DNA of 64,000 bases, taken from the NCBI RefSeq assembly GCF_001401755.1, contig NZ_AVQK01000024.1, positions 62,001-126,000 of the forward strand, read 5' to 3'. This DNA is from Aquimarina longa SW024. Its GTDB lineage: Bacteria; Bacteroidota; Bacteroidia; Flavobacteriales; Flavobacteriaceae. Positions within the stretch are counted from its first letter, which is position 1; every line of letters starts with the position of its first letter. The notes under the pieces were generated by a model. That model was given only the letters and a program-made list of their open reading frames with translations, did not search any database and was not told where the DNA came from. The position numbers were made by a program, and so were the translations under genes. Positions 7,310 to 16,030 of this stretch are shown here, piece by piece.

Positions 7310-9815
7310 AAAATTCAACGGATATATAGTAGGAGTCCTATTATTCTTTTTTTTCAATACATCAATATTTTCTCAAATTAATGCAGAACTGCAACAATTA
7401 CCTTTATCAGAAATTATTATTTTACTTGAAGAAAGATTTCAATATGAATTTACATATGCAGACGATACAATAAAAGATGTATTTATCAAAAATATTCCTC
7501 AAGAATATACTTTTATGCAAACTCTTGATTTTTTGAGACAAGAGACAAAACTAATGTTCACTGTTATCAATTCTAACTTTGTTTCAATAAATAGATTTAG
7601 TGAATCTTTTTTGATTTGTGGTATTATTTATAGTAGAGGTACAATGACTCCACTTAAAGAAGCAGTTATCAGTGGTAATAAATCTACTGCAATTAGTGAT
7701 GAAAAAGGTTATTTTGAACTAGAAGTAACTACTAGTAAAGAGATGATACTAATTAGTCATTTAGGTTTTAAAGTAACATATCAACCTTCTAGTTCCTTTA
7801 AAAAAAAGAATTGTAAGTCTATTTATTTAGATCGTAAAACAGAAGTTTTAACAGAAGTTATTCTTAATAATTATCTTGATAAAGGAATACATAAAACCGA
7901 TAATGGAAATTTCAAAATTGATTACTCTAATTTTAGGATGTTACCTGGATTGATAGAAACTGATGTTTTACAGACAATACAGGCTTTGCCAGGTATACAA
8001 AGCGTAAGAGAAACAGTATCCAATATAAATATAAGAGGAGGGACACATGATCAAAACTTGATTCTTTGGGATGGGATTAAAATGTATCAATCCGGACATT
8101 TCTTGGGGTTAATATCAGTTTTTAATCCTAGTATAACCAAAGATGCAACTTTAATTAAGAATGGTACCAGTACAGAGTATAGTGATGGAGTATCCGGAAC
8201 CATACTAATGAATACTGATTCAGAAATTAATTCTGATTTTAGAGGAAGTGTTAGTGCTAATCTTATTGATTCAAATGCTTTCATTGATATTCCTATTAGC
8301 AAAAAATCGTCATTACAACTTTCAGGAAGAAGATCTATCAATGATTTTATAAAACCGACATATTCAAAATATTTTGACAGAATTTCACAAGATGTAGAAA
8401 TACAAGATACAATAGAAACGCATAAAGAGTTTAATTTTTATGATGTCAATTTACGATGGAATACAAAAATATCTGATAAAGAGAGATTTAGAGTTAATTT
8501 TTTGATGATAAATGATAAATTAGTTTTTAATGAACATGCTAAGATTAATAGTATCGTCACCTCTAGAGAAAGTAGTTTAAGGCAAAGTAGTATTGCAGAA
8601 GGATTTTGGTATCAAAAATATTGGAATAATCGTTTTGTTACCTCTTTCCAAATATATGAAACAGATTATACTATAAAATCTGTAAATGCTAATTTTCAAG
8701 GAAAACAACGTTTTTTTCAACGTAATAAAGTATCTGAAACAGGAGCAAAAATTAATACATACTTTACTATTAGAGAAAACATAAATTGGCTTAATGGGTG
8801 TGAATTTATTGAAACAGGAGTTGCTAACCTAGATGTTATAGATGCGCCTGTTTATCGAAAAAATAAAAATGAAATACTGCAAACATACAGTTTGTTTTCT
8901 CAAATGAGCTATAAAAATCGAAAGAGCCATAATTCTATAAATTTTGGATTGAAATATAGCTACAATAATAAAATCAAAACCCATATTCTAGAACCAAGAT
9001 TAAGCTATAATCAAAAGCTTTTTAAGTATTTTAATATTGAAATATTAGGAGAGTTTAAGCATCAAAATATTTCTCAATTTATTAATTTTCAAAATGAATT
9101 TTTAGGAATAGAGAAAAGAAGATGGGTTTTAGCTAATGATAAGGATATTCCAATAATTAGAAGTAAGCAAGTCTCTCTGGGAGTACATTATGATAAAAAT
9201 AGGTGGTTAATAAGTGCAGAAGGATACTGTAAAATAGTAAAAGGGATAACAGCTAGAAGCCAAGGATTTCATAATCAATATGAATTTAAAAATGCAATAG
9301 GAGAGTATTCAATTAAAGGGATAGATTTTTTAATAAATAAAAGATATGATAATGCGAGTACTTGGATAAGTTACTCTTGTGTAGATAATAGATATCTGTT
9401 TCCTACTTTTAAGGAAAGAGAATTTCCGAATAATATAGATATAAGACATTCTTTAACGCTCGGGATGTCATATACTATTAATGATTTTAAAATAGCAGTT
9501 GGTTTAAATTGGCATTCAGGTATCCCAACCACTAGACCATATGATAAAAATCCAATACTTAATCAAGGTATTAATTATGAACCTGTTAATAGCAGCCGGT
9601 TAAAACAATATTTAAGACTAGATTTTTCATCATCCTATGAATATACATTAAATAAAGATATAAAAATACAGGCAGGGATTGCTATCTGGAATTTTTCTGA
9701 TACACATAATATTATAAATACAAACTATAAACTTACTAAAGAAAATAAACCAATCGAAGTTGTTAAACAATCACTTGGTATAACACCTAATGCAACATTT
9801 AAAGTATTATTTTAA
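7266..9815 (+). CDS. STN-type TonB-dependent outer-membrane receptor (FecA-like transducer)
   Basis: The 849-residue product has a signal peptide ending near IFSQ (about 36), an STN signalling domain (about 38-105), a carboxypeptidase-regulatory-like beta domain (about 115-180) and a plug domain (about 215-330, with LQTIQALPGIQSV and the NIRGG motif). A beta-barrel follows, ending in an aromatic residue (FKVLF). No SusD partner follows. The ATG at 7266 overlaps fecR by 44 nt. An in-frame TTG at 7302 would give a normal-length signal peptide and an 8-nt overlap, so the true start may be 7302. The ligand is unknown: a siderophore, a glycan or another nutrient are all possible. Confidence 0.9.
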   Translation: MLMTLIILYYEKLNEKFNGYIVGVLLFFFFNTSIFSQINAELQQLPLSEIIILLEERFQYEFTYADDTIKDVFIKNIPQEYTFMQTLDFLRQETKLMFTVINSNFVSINRFSESFLICGIIYSRGTMTPLKEAVISGNKSTAISDEKGYFELEVTTSKEMILISHLGFKVTYQPSSSFKKKNCKSIYLDRKTEVLTEVILNNYLDKGIHKTDNGNFKIDYSNFRMLPGLIETDVLQTIQALPGIQSVRETVSNINIRGGTHDQNLILWDGIKMYQSGHFLGLISVFNPSITKDATLIKNGTSTEYSDGVSGTILMNTDSEINSDFRGSVSANLIDSNAFIDIPISKKSSLQLSGRRSINDFIKPTYSKYFDRISQDVEIQDTIETHKEFNFYDVNLRWNTKISDKERFRVNFLMINDKLVFNEHAKINSIVTSRESSLRQSSIAEGFWYQKYWNNRFVTSFQIYETDYTIKSVNANFQGKQRFFQRNKVSETGAKINTYFTIRENINWLNGCEFIETGVANLDVIDAPVYRKNKNEILQTYSLFSQMSYKNRKSHNSINFGLKYSYNNKIKTHILEPRLSYNQKLFKYFNIEILGEFKHQNISQFINFQNEFLGIEKRRWVLANDKDIPIIRSKQVSLGVHYDKNRWLISAEGYCKIVKGITARSQGFHNQYEFKNAIGEYSIKGIDFLINKRYDNASTWISYSCVDNRYLFPTFKEREFPNNIDIRHSLTLGMSYTINDFKIAVGLNWHSGIPTTRPYDKNPILNQGINYEPVNSSRLKQYLRLDFSSSYEYTLNKDIKIQAGIAIWNFSDTHNIINTNYKLTKENKPIEVVKQSLGITPNATFKVLF

Positions 9816-9864
9816 GATTTATATATAATAAGGTTTGATGTACTGTTTTATAAAAATATAAATT

Positions 9865-9908
9865 TAATATACTAAAAAACGCAGTTAACTGCGTTTTTTA
9901 GTATATTA
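9865..9908. terminator. Perfect 44-nt palindromic bidirectional terminator
   Basis: The arms TAATATACTAAAAAACGCAG and its exact complement meet at a TTAA centre. On either strand a GC core (CGCAG/CTGCG) is followed by a run of six T. It separates the receptor gene from the MarR gene, whose ATG lies 21 bp downstream. Confidence 0.88.
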
Positions 9909-9928
9909 GCATAAAAACAATCATTTTT

Positions 9929-10417
9929 ATGAAAGGTGATATTGTAGAGGAGTTAGGTTATATGGCATTAGGTACTCGTTTAAAAAGAATTAGTGATAGA
10001 ATGAGTCATAGTTCTAGAATGATGTATAAAACCTTAGGTATTGATTTTGAACCTAACTGGTACTTGGTTTTATCGATAATAGAAAAGAAACCGGGAGTTT
10101 CTGTTATGGAGGTTGCTAATAGTATGGGGTTTGCACATCAAACGATTATGGTGATGACCAATAAAATGGTAAAAAAAGAATACCTAAAAATGTCTAAAGA
10201 TCAGATAGACAAACGAAAAACAATTTTTCATTTAACAGAAAAAGCTATTGAAATCCTACCTCGAATAAAACAAATATGTGAAGCAGGAAGAAAAGTGATT
10301 TTAGATGTGCTTAATGAAGATATAATATTAATGAAACATATAAGAGTATTAGAACAAAATCTTGATGAATCTTCTTTTGGAGAGAGAATAATTGATAAAC
10401 TAAATGAAGAAGAATAA
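9929..10417 (+). CDS. MarR-family transcriptional regulator
   Basis: The 162-residue protein has helical dimerisation ends and a central winged helix (about 40-112). Typical MarR features are the recognition helix region SVMEVANSMGFAHQTIMVMTN and the charged wing SKDQIDKRKTIFHLTEKA. It is the first gene of a tight three-gene set with OsmC (2-nt gap) and an acetyltransferase. MarR proteins paired with OsmC genes usually sense oxidants or electrophiles, so a peroxide-responsive repressor is inferred. The protein has a single Cys in the C-terminal helix region (KQICEAG), so a multi-cysteine thiol switch is unlikely. Confidence 0.88.
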   Translation: MKGDIVEELGYMALGTRLKRISDRMSHSSRMMYKTLGIDFEPNWYLVLSIIEKKPGVSVMEVANSMGFAHQTIMVMTNKMVKKEYLKMSKDQIDKRKTIFHLTEKAIEILPRIKQICEAGRKVILDVLNEDIILMKHIRVLEQNLDESSFGERIIDKLNEEE

Positions 10418-10419
10418 GA

Positions 10420-10890
10420 GTGAAAGAACATTATTATAAGACCAAGATAGAATGGACGGGTAATCAAGGTGATGGAACTAAAAACTACAAATCATATACC
10501 AGAGATCATTCAATTGCTATAGAAGGAAAATACCAAGAAATACTAGCATCAGCAGACTCTTCTTTTATGGGGGACGAGTCCAGATACAATCCAGAAGATT
10601 TATTCTTGTCATCACTCTCTGCATGTCATATGCTATGGTATCTTCATTTATGCTCAATGCATAAAATAATTGTAACAGATTATGTAGACAATGCGATGGG
10701 AATTATGGAAGAGTCTAAAAATGGAAGTGGAAAATTTAAAGAAGTAATTCTAAACCCAATTGTTACGGTAGAAAGTTCTGAGATGATAACTAAAGCTAAT
10801 GAAATTCATGAAACAGCAAACGAAATGTGTTTTATAGCTAATTCTTGTAACTTTTCTGTAAAGCATAATCCTAAGGCTGTTGTAAAATAA
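10420..10890 (+). CDS. OsmC/Ohr-family peroxiredoxin
   Basis: The 156-residue OsmC-fold protein begins at GTG 10420, two bases after the marR stop; no closer ATG fits. Catalytic cysteines are visible: Cys69 in SSLSACHMLW, and Cys137 or Cys143 in MCFIANSCNFSV, matching the two-Cys pair that reduces organic hydroperoxides. The motif NPEDLFLSSLSAC is characteristic of this family. It is cytoplasmic. Coupling to marR suggests induction by the substrate. Confidence 0.9.
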   Translation: MKEHYYKTKIEWTGNQGDGTKNYKSYTRDHSIAIEGKYQEILASADSSFMGDESRYNPEDLFLSSLSACHMLWYLHLCSMHKIIVTDYVDNAMGIMEESKNGSGKFKEVILNPIVTVESSEMITKANEIHETANEMCFIANSCNFSVKHNPKAVVK

Positions 10891-10927
10891 AAGACCGATA
10901 TAATCGAATAATAGAAAACATTATATA

Positions 10928-11857
10928 ATGAATACTATGCAAGCAAAAAAAATACTTGAAACAGAGAGACTGTATCTTCGAGAATTTGATCTAAATGATT
11001 CTGGTTTTATTTTAGAATTGGTAAACTCACCAAAATGGTTAGAATTCATAGGAGATAGAAATGTTAAAACAATTGCTGATGCAGAAGAATATCTGAAAAA
11101 CGGGGCTATCAAAAGTTATCAGGAAAACGGATTTGGTTTTTGGGCGGTTGAGCTAAAAGATACTGCTACTCCTATTGGTATGTGTGGACTAGTAAAAAGA
11201 GAAACACTAGATGATATAGATATAGGGTTTGCAATGCATCCAGAATATATAGGAGCAGGATATGGATTTGAAATAGCTAATGCTACTATGAATTATGCAA
11301 AGAATATTTTAAAATTAGATAAAATTGTAGCAATAACAGATACAAAAAACAAAGCTTCTATTAAATTATTAAATAAAATTGGACTCGATTTTGTAAAAAC
11401 ATTGGAATTATCAGAAAAAGATACTGTGTTATTGTTTTCAAACTCAAAAAAAAATGACGATATACATGAAATTAATAAATTAACAACTAGTTTTTTTGAT
11501 GTATTTACAAATGTAGAAGGAAAAACTCCAAATGTAAAAAAAATAGAAGAGTTGTTTATTACTAATGGGGTTATAATCAGTAATACACATGGAGCTCCAG
11601 AAATTTATAATTTAAAAGAATTTATAGCTCCAAGAGAAAAAATACTTAATGATGGGACACTGACCGATTTTATAGAAAGTGAAATTTCGCAGAATACAGA
11701 GATATTTGGAAATATAGCTCAACGATTTTGTTTATATGAAAAATCAGGTAAACTTAATGATGTTTATTTTGAGTCTAGAGGGATGAAAACCATACAATTT
11801 ATAAAAATAAATGAAGAGTGGAAGATGTCTTCTGTTGCATGGAGTGATGAAAAATAG
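10928..11857 (+). CDS. GNAT N-acetyltransferase fused to an NTF2-like domain
   Basis: The 309-residue protein has two parts. Residues about 9-170 are a RimJ/RimL-type GNAT domain: ETERLYLREF at the start, the acetyl-CoA loop region HPEYIGAGYGFEIANA, then NKASIKLLNKIGL. Residues about 177-309 look like an NTF2/SnoaL-type cone: a first helix DIHEINKLTTSFFDVF and a final strand WKMSSVAW. Such a fusion is uncommon in my experience. It is last in the marR-osmC set, 37 bp downstream, and is followed by a strong terminator. The acyl acceptor is unknown. Confidence 0.78.
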   Translation: MNTMQAKKILETERLYLREFDLNDSGFILELVNSPKWLEFIGDRNVKTIADAEEYLKNGAIKSYQENGFGFWAVELKDTATPIGMCGLVKRETLDDIDIGFAMHPEYIGAGYGFEIANATMNYAKNILKLDKIVAITDTKNKASIKLLNKIGLDFVKTLELSEKDTVLLFSNSKKNDDIHEINKLTTSFFDVFTNVEGKTPNVKKIEELFITNGVIISNTHGAPEIYNLKEFIAPREKILNDGTLTDFIESEISQNTEIFGNIAQRFCLYEKSGKLNDVYFESRGMKTIQFIKINEEWKMSSVAWSDEK

Positions 11858-11877
11858 AAGAGACAGACAAAATAATA

Positions 11878-11912
11878 AAAAAGCCTCTATTGTAAATCAA
11901 TAGAGGCTTTTT
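11878..11912. terminator. Rho-independent terminator
   Basis: A 15-bp stem (11878-11892 with 11898-11912) has a 5-nt loop TAAAT. The core AAGCCTCTATTG is flanked by A and T runs, so it can act on both strands. It lies between the convergent acetyltransferase and HhH-protein genes. Confidence 0.9.
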
Positions 11913-11939
11913 ATATACGTTAGAAAATATGATGCTAAT

Positions 11940-12467
11940 TTAGGACTTACTTTTTAGTTTTTTAGCTTGATTTGTCCATTCATCTCTTTCTATTCTACCA
12001 GGGAAGAATTGAATTAATGCTGTTACAGTATCGATATCTTCTTTGGTAAATTTACTAATCTGATCAAAAGTATAGATCCCGATACTATTAAGTTTCTCTT
12101 CAATGAACGGACCTACGCCACTAATCAGCTTTAAATCATCTTTTTGAGAACTATCTGCTTTTCCAAAACTATCAAAATTTAATTTAGGAATACTTTCAGT
12201 ATTAGCTACAGGCAATCCCCCACGATCACTGGTTTTAATTGCTCTGATTTCATTGTTATCTTCTAGAGTTAATGAGGTAGAAAATGTAGAATTTGCTTTT
12301 TCATGATTTTCTCTTTTAAGAATAAGATTTCTTTGCTCACACTCATCCAATGCTTTTTTATATTTATTTTTAAGGCTCCATCTTGATAATAACCATCCTA
12401 GAATAAAAGCTAGGAATAATAATAATAATAGACACCACCAGTTTACTTCGTTTAAAAAATCTAACAT
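11940..12467 (-). CDS. Membrane-anchored helix-hairpin-helix protein
   Basis: The 175-residue protein has one N-terminal TM helix (about 9-29), a charged, probably coiled segment (31-60), a variable linker, and a C-terminal HhH motif (about 110-138, DDLKLISGVGPFIEEKLNSI) with a following short helix-rich tail. Similar HhH tails occur in small Bacteroidota membrane proteins and at the end of some NADH dehydrogenase subunits, where DNA binding is not established. It is 14 bp downstream of the OmpA-like gene, so the two are co-transcribed. The role is unknown. Confidence 0.75.
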   Translation of the reverse strand: MLDFLNEVNWWCLLLLLFLAFILGWLLSRWSLKNKYKKALDECEQRNLILKRENHEKANSTFSTSLTLEDNNEIRAIKTSDRGGLPVANTESIPKLNFDSFGKADSSQKDDLKLISGVGPFIEEKLNSIGIYTFDQISKFTKEDIDTVTALIQFFPGRIERDEWTNQAKKLKSKS

Positions 12468-12481
12468 ATTTTAATAGTTAT

Positions 12482-13408
12482 TTAGTTTACAGTTATTTCT
12501 ATTCGTCTGTTTTTTGCTTTATTTTCTTCAGTATCATTAGGAACAATAGGATTAGACTCTCCCATGGATAATGCTTTGATTTTAGTTATAGCAACACCTT
12601 GCGAAATTAAGTACTCTTTTACATGATTTGCTCTTTGTTGTCCATACCATAAATTTGTTTCTTCATCACCTACATCATCTGTATGCCCGGTAATTTTAAC
12701 TGATTTGTTGGGATATTTTTTAAGATAACTTTTAAGCTCTAAAGTATAATTAGACAAAGTAGCATCAGGCTCAAATGTTTTCTGAGCAAAACCAGAATAT
12801 AATGTTCTCGAAGCAATACTTTTCTCTACCTCAATTATTCTGGATTCAGTTAATGTATTAAAATTTAATTCGATACCTCCATTATATACACCATTATCAG
12901 AATAGGTATAGTCATGTAGTTGAACTTTAGTAATAATTCGATCAGAGTTAATACCAGCTTTAATTAGAATATCTTTAATAAAGTTTGCTCTAGAAATACC
13001 TAAACTACTACTATCTTGGTTTTCAGAAGTGTTTTGATAGCCAGATATAATAAGTTCCTGGTCTTGATGTTGACCTAAATAATCGGCTGTTTGCTTACTG
13101 AAACCTTTTAAAGAATTAGGAATATATACAGTTCCGTTAGCACTATTTATCTGTAGATTTTCAGGATATCTAAATATATCTTGACCTTGGTGGTTTTTTG
13201 CAAATAAACCAATTTTAGTATTATTTGCGAGAGTAATACTATCTTCATACGCCTGTTTAGCTAACGCTTTAGCGTTGGAGTCTGGACTTTCTTTAATTAC
13301 AGTAGTACTTTTATGAGGATTTTTTAAGCACCATTCACAGGAGTAATACCACCATATTGCCAACCAAGAAAATAATAAAAAAATAAAGAATGAGAGTACG
13401 TTTTTCAT
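12482..13408 (-). CDS. OmpA-family protein with two OmpA-like domains
   Basis: The 308-residue protein has an N-terminal membrane anchor (about 5-22). A degenerate OmpA-like module (about 75-180) follows: a GYQNTSENQDSSSLGISRAN stretch mimics the canonical motif. The canonical C-terminal OmpA domain (about 205-308) contains ITGHTDDVGDEETN and QRANHVKEYL, whose Asp and Arg usually contact peptidoglycan meso-DAP. It is probably periplasm-facing and binds the cell wall. It is first in an operon with the HhH membrane protein. The N-terminal module has lost the usual Asp/Arg spacing and may bind something else. Confidence 0.82.
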   Translation of the reverse strand: MKNVLSFFIFLLFSWLAIWWYYSCEWCLKNPHKSTTVIKESPDSNAKALAKQAYEDSITLANNTKIGLFAKNHQGQDIFRYPENLQINSANGTVYIPNSLKGFSKQTADYLGQHQDQELIISGYQNTSENQDSSSLGISRANFIKDILIKAGINSDRIITKVQLHDYTYSDNGVYNGGIELNFNTLTESRIIEVEKSIASRTLYSGFAQKTFEPDATLSNYTLELKSYLKKYPNKSVKITGHTDDVGDEETNLWYGQQRANHVKEYLISQGVAITKIKALSMGESNPIVPNDTEENKAKNRRIEITVN

Positions 13409-13535
13409 ATATAGTTGATTAATATTAGTTTCTTAAAGTTATAAAAATGTTTATAATCAACCTATTATAGATTAAAAATTCCATAATTTTATAATAGAAA
13501 AAAGATAAATTGCAAAAAAATAAGTTGAAACACGA

Positions 13536-13563
13536 TTTGGAAAATTATTTTTTTATAAATTAG
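13536..13563 (+). promoter_or_regulatory. Tentative his operon promoter
   Basis: TTTG at 13536-13539 and TAAATTAG at 13556-13563 (one mismatch from TAnnTTTG) are separated by 16 bp. Transcription would start near 13570, just before the leader peptide start codon at 13584. The rhomboid gene at 62092 has the same 16-bp arrangement. Confidence 0.4.
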
Positions 13564-13583
13564 CCTAACGTTTTAAATAAAAA

Positions 13584-13640
13584 ATGAAAATAATATTTAT
13601 ACATCATCATCATTCTTACATTCACGCTCAGGCGAGGTAA
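13584..13640 (+). CDS. hisL: His operon leader peptide
   Basis: This is an 18-codon frame, MKIIFIHHHHSYIHAQAR, ending in TAA at 13638. Four consecutive CAT codons (13602-13613) and a CAC (13623) make five His in eight residues, which is diagnostic of a histidine-sensing attenuation leader. It is followed by a terminator hairpin and then hisG. The last four codons (13626-13637) overlap a segment able to pair with the terminator's 5' arm. The peptide itself needs no function; ribosome position on it reports the charging of tRNA-His. Confidence 0.88.
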   Translation: MKIIFIHHHHSYIHAQAR

Positions 13641-13684
13641 GTATGATATGTGTATAACACAATAAATATAAAAACCCGTTTGAG
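13627..13684 (+). promoter_or_regulatory. Predicted his antiterminator pairing
   Basis: CTCAGGCG (13627-13634) can form eight consecutive pairs, two of them G-U, with CGTTTGAG (13677-13684), the core of the terminator's 5' arm. A small hairpin TGTGT/ACACA (13649-13653 with 13657-13661) fits within the intervening loop. A ribosome stalled on the His codons would leave 13627-13634 free to form this structure. A ribosome reaching the stop codon would cover it and let the terminator fold. Confidence 0.65.
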
Positions 13685-13707
13685 TAATTCAAACGGGTTT
13701 TTTGTTT
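13671..13707 (+). terminator. His operon attenuator terminator
   Basis: A 13-bp stem AAAACCCGTTTGA (13671-13683) pairs with 13689-13701 across a GTAAT loop and is followed by a T-rich tract through about 13709. It lies between the His-rich leader peptide and hisG, so it is a conditional terminator rather than the end of an upstream gene. Confidence 0.9.
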
Positions 13708-13751
13708 TTGCAAAACTCGTTTGAGAATTGGTCAGACATAAACACAACAAC

Positions 13752-14609
13752 ATGTCAAAAATCAAAATTGCAATTCAAAAAAGTGGGCGCCTTAATGAAG
13801 ACTCAGTCAAAATATTAAAAGACTGTGGTATTTCAATCGATAATGGTAAAGATCAATTAAAAGCCCAGACTCGTAATTTTCCTATGGAAGTTATGTTTTT
13901 GCGTAATGGGGATATTCCTCAATACCTTAGAGATGGAGTTGTTGATATTGCGATTATCGGAGAAAACGTACTTATAGAAAAAGGTAAAGATATTTCTATT
14001 GCAGAACGCCTTAATTTTTCTAAATGTAAAGTAAGCCTAGCAGTCCCAAAAGAATTTGAATACAATTCAATTAAAGATCTTGAAGGGAAAAGAATAGCAA
14101 CATCCTATCCAAATACAGTTAATGAATATCTACAAAAACAAGAGATCTCAGCAGAACTACATCAAATATCAGGTTCTGTAGAGATTGCACCAAATATAGG
14201 TTTAGCAGATGCAATTTGTGATATTGTTTCTAGTGGTAGTACTTTATTTAAAAACAATCTCAAAGAAGTCGAAGTAATGCTTACTTCTGAAGCAGTTCTT
14301 GCAGTATCTCCTAAAATATCAGAGGAGAACAAAAAGCTTCTTAAAAAATTACAGTTTAGAATCAAAGCAGTTTTAAAAGCAAGAAACTCTAAATATGTAT
14401 TACTTAATGCTCCTAATGATAAGATCGATACTATTGTTAGTATATTACCAGGAATGCGAAGCCCTACAGTATTACCATTAGCAGAAGAAGGGTGGAGTTC
14501 TATACATACTGTTGTAGAAAAGAATAAATTCTGGGATATATTAGATGAGCTTAAAAATGAAGGAGCAGAAGGGATTTTGGTATGTCCAATAGAAAAGATG
14601 GTGTTATAA
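13752..14609 (+). CDS. hisG: ATP phosphoribosyltransferase, long form
   Basis: The enzyme makes phosphoribosyl-ATP from ATP and PRPP, the first and feedback-inhibited step of histidine synthesis. The 285-residue length and C-terminal regulatory region (about 210-285, VVEKNKFWDILDELKNEGAEGILVCP) identify the long HisG form, which needs no HisZ. The start is MSKIKIAIQKSGRLNED at ATG 13752. An upstream TTG at 13728 would add eight residues that look like leader sequence and is rejected. It is the first structural gene after the attenuator. Confidence 0.96.
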   Translation: MSKIKIAIQKSGRLNEDSVKILKDCGISIDNGKDQLKAQTRNFPMEVMFLRNGDIPQYLRDGVVDIAIIGENVLIEKGKDISIAERLNFSKCKVSLAVPKEFEYNSIKDLEGKRIATSYPNTVNEYLQKQEISAELHQISGSVEIAPNIGLADAICDIVSSGSTLFKNNLKEVEVMLTSEAVLAVSPKISEENKKLLKKLQFRIKAVLKARNSKYVLLNAPNDKIDTIVSILPGMRSPTVLPLAEEGWSSIHTVVEKNKFWDILDELKNEGAEGILVCPIEKMVL

Positions 14610-14665
14610 AAAAGGAAAAGAATTAAAAACCTAGACATTAACCTATAATCTCTAGAATCTAAAAA

Positions 14666-15949
14666 ATGAATAAAATATATAATCCAAGTAAAAGTACTTG
14701 GGCAGAGTTGTTAAAAAGACCTACACAGACAGTAGCAGATATAGAAACAATAGTATTAGATGTCTTTGATGAAGTACAAGCAGAAAAGGATATAGCTATT
14801 AGTCGATATACCCAAAAATTCGATCAAGTCAATCTCAGTACGATTCTAGTATCACCTCAGGAGATCGAAGAAGCCACAAAACAAGTAGATCAAGATTTAA
14901 AAGAAGCTATACAGTTAGCTAAATCTAATATAGAAATATTTCATGCTGCACAAAAAACAACTAAAATAACAACCAAAACCAGTGATGGTGTAGTGTGTTG
15001 GCAAGAGAAAAGACCAATCCAAAAAGTAGGGTTATATATTCCAGGAGGAACAGCTCCTCTGTTTTCTACAATTTTAATGCTAACTGTTCCTGCAAATCTG
15101 GCAGGATGTAAAGAAATTGTATTATGTACCCCTCCTAATAAAGAAGGAGAGATACATCCAGCCATTTTATATACAGCAGATCTTTGTGGAGTGACTAAAA
15201 TATGTAAGGTAGGAGGAATTCAGGCAATTGCAGGGATGACTTTTGGAACAGAAACAATCCCACAAGTGTATAAAATATTTGGACCAGGAAACCAATTTGT
15301 AACCGTAGCAAAGCAATTAGCAACAAAATTTGGAGTAGCTATAGATATGCCTGCTGGTCCTAGTGAATTGTTAGTTGTAGCAGATGACACTGCCAATGCA
15401 TCTTTTGTAGCATCAGATTTATTAAGCCAAGCAGAACATGGTAAAGACAGTCAAGTTATTTTAGTTTCTACTTCTAAAAAAATAATAGAAGAAGTAGAAA
15501 TTGAACTTCTAAAACAATGTAGTGTATTACCTAGAAAAGAAATTGCAGAAGCAGCTATAGCTAATTCTAAATTGATTTATGTCGAAAATGATCCAGAAGC
15601 ACTAGAGTTGATCAACGAATATGGTCCAGAACATTTTATTGTATGTGTAAAAGACGAAGAGTTTTATATCGATAATATATCCAATGCTGGTTCGATATTT
15701 ATTGGCAATTACACACCAGAAAGTGCAGGGGATTATGCTTCAGGAACTAATCATACATTGCCCACTAATGGATATGCAAAACAGTATAGTGGGGTGAATC
15801 TAGATAGTTTTATGAAATCAATGACTTTTCAGAAAATATCTGAACAAGGTATTCAAAACATAGGTAAAGCAATCGAATTGATGGCAGAAGCAGAAGGACT
15901 ACAAGCCCATAAAAATGCAGTAACACTAAGATTAGAAAGTTTAAAATAA
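14666..15949 (+). CDS. hisD: Histidinol dehydrogenase
   Basis: It catalyses the last two NAD-dependent oxidations, L-histidinol to L-histidine. The 427-residue length is normal. Family motifs are IPGGTAPLFSTILM, GPGNQFVTVAKQ, the zinc-site QAEHGKDSQ, and the C-terminal EYGPEHF and SAGDYASGTNHTLPTNGYA segments carrying the catalytic Glu/His and zinc ligands. It is the second gene of the operon, 56 bp after hisG. Confidence 0.97.
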   Translation: MNKIYNPSKSTWAELLKRPTQTVADIETIVLDVFDEVQAEKDIAISRYTQKFDQVNLSTILVSPQEIEEATKQVDQDLKEAIQLAKSNIEIFHAAQKTTKITTKTSDGVVCWQEKRPIQKVGLYIPGGTAPLFSTILMLTVPANLAGCKEIVLCTPPNKEGEIHPAILYTADLCGVTKICKVGGIQAIAGMTFGTETIPQVYKIFGPGNQFVTVAKQLATKFGVAIDMPAGPSELLVVADDTANASFVASDLLSQAEHGKDSQVILVSTSKKIIEEVEIELLKQCSVLPRKEIAEAAIANSKLIYVENDPEALELINEYGPEHFIVCVKDEEFYIDNISNAGSIFIGNYTPESAGDYASGTNHTLPTNGYAKQYSGVNLDSFMKSMTFQKISEQGIQNIGKAIELMAEAEGLQAHKNAVTLRLESLK

Positions 15950-16030
15950 TTATTTAATTAACGATCATGAGTTGTCAGGAATTATAATGACACCTTTAGT
16001 TAATGAAAAAGAGCTAACAACCAACTAAAA

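Noticed and set aside
13728..13751. TTG start extending HisG by eight residues
   Set aside because: The extra residues are not HisG-like, and the ATG at 13752 gives the conserved N-terminus.
14162..14638. 158-codon open frame antisense to hisG
   Set aside because: It lies wholly over a well-conserved gene, has no domain, and its composition is that of a reverse-frame shadow.
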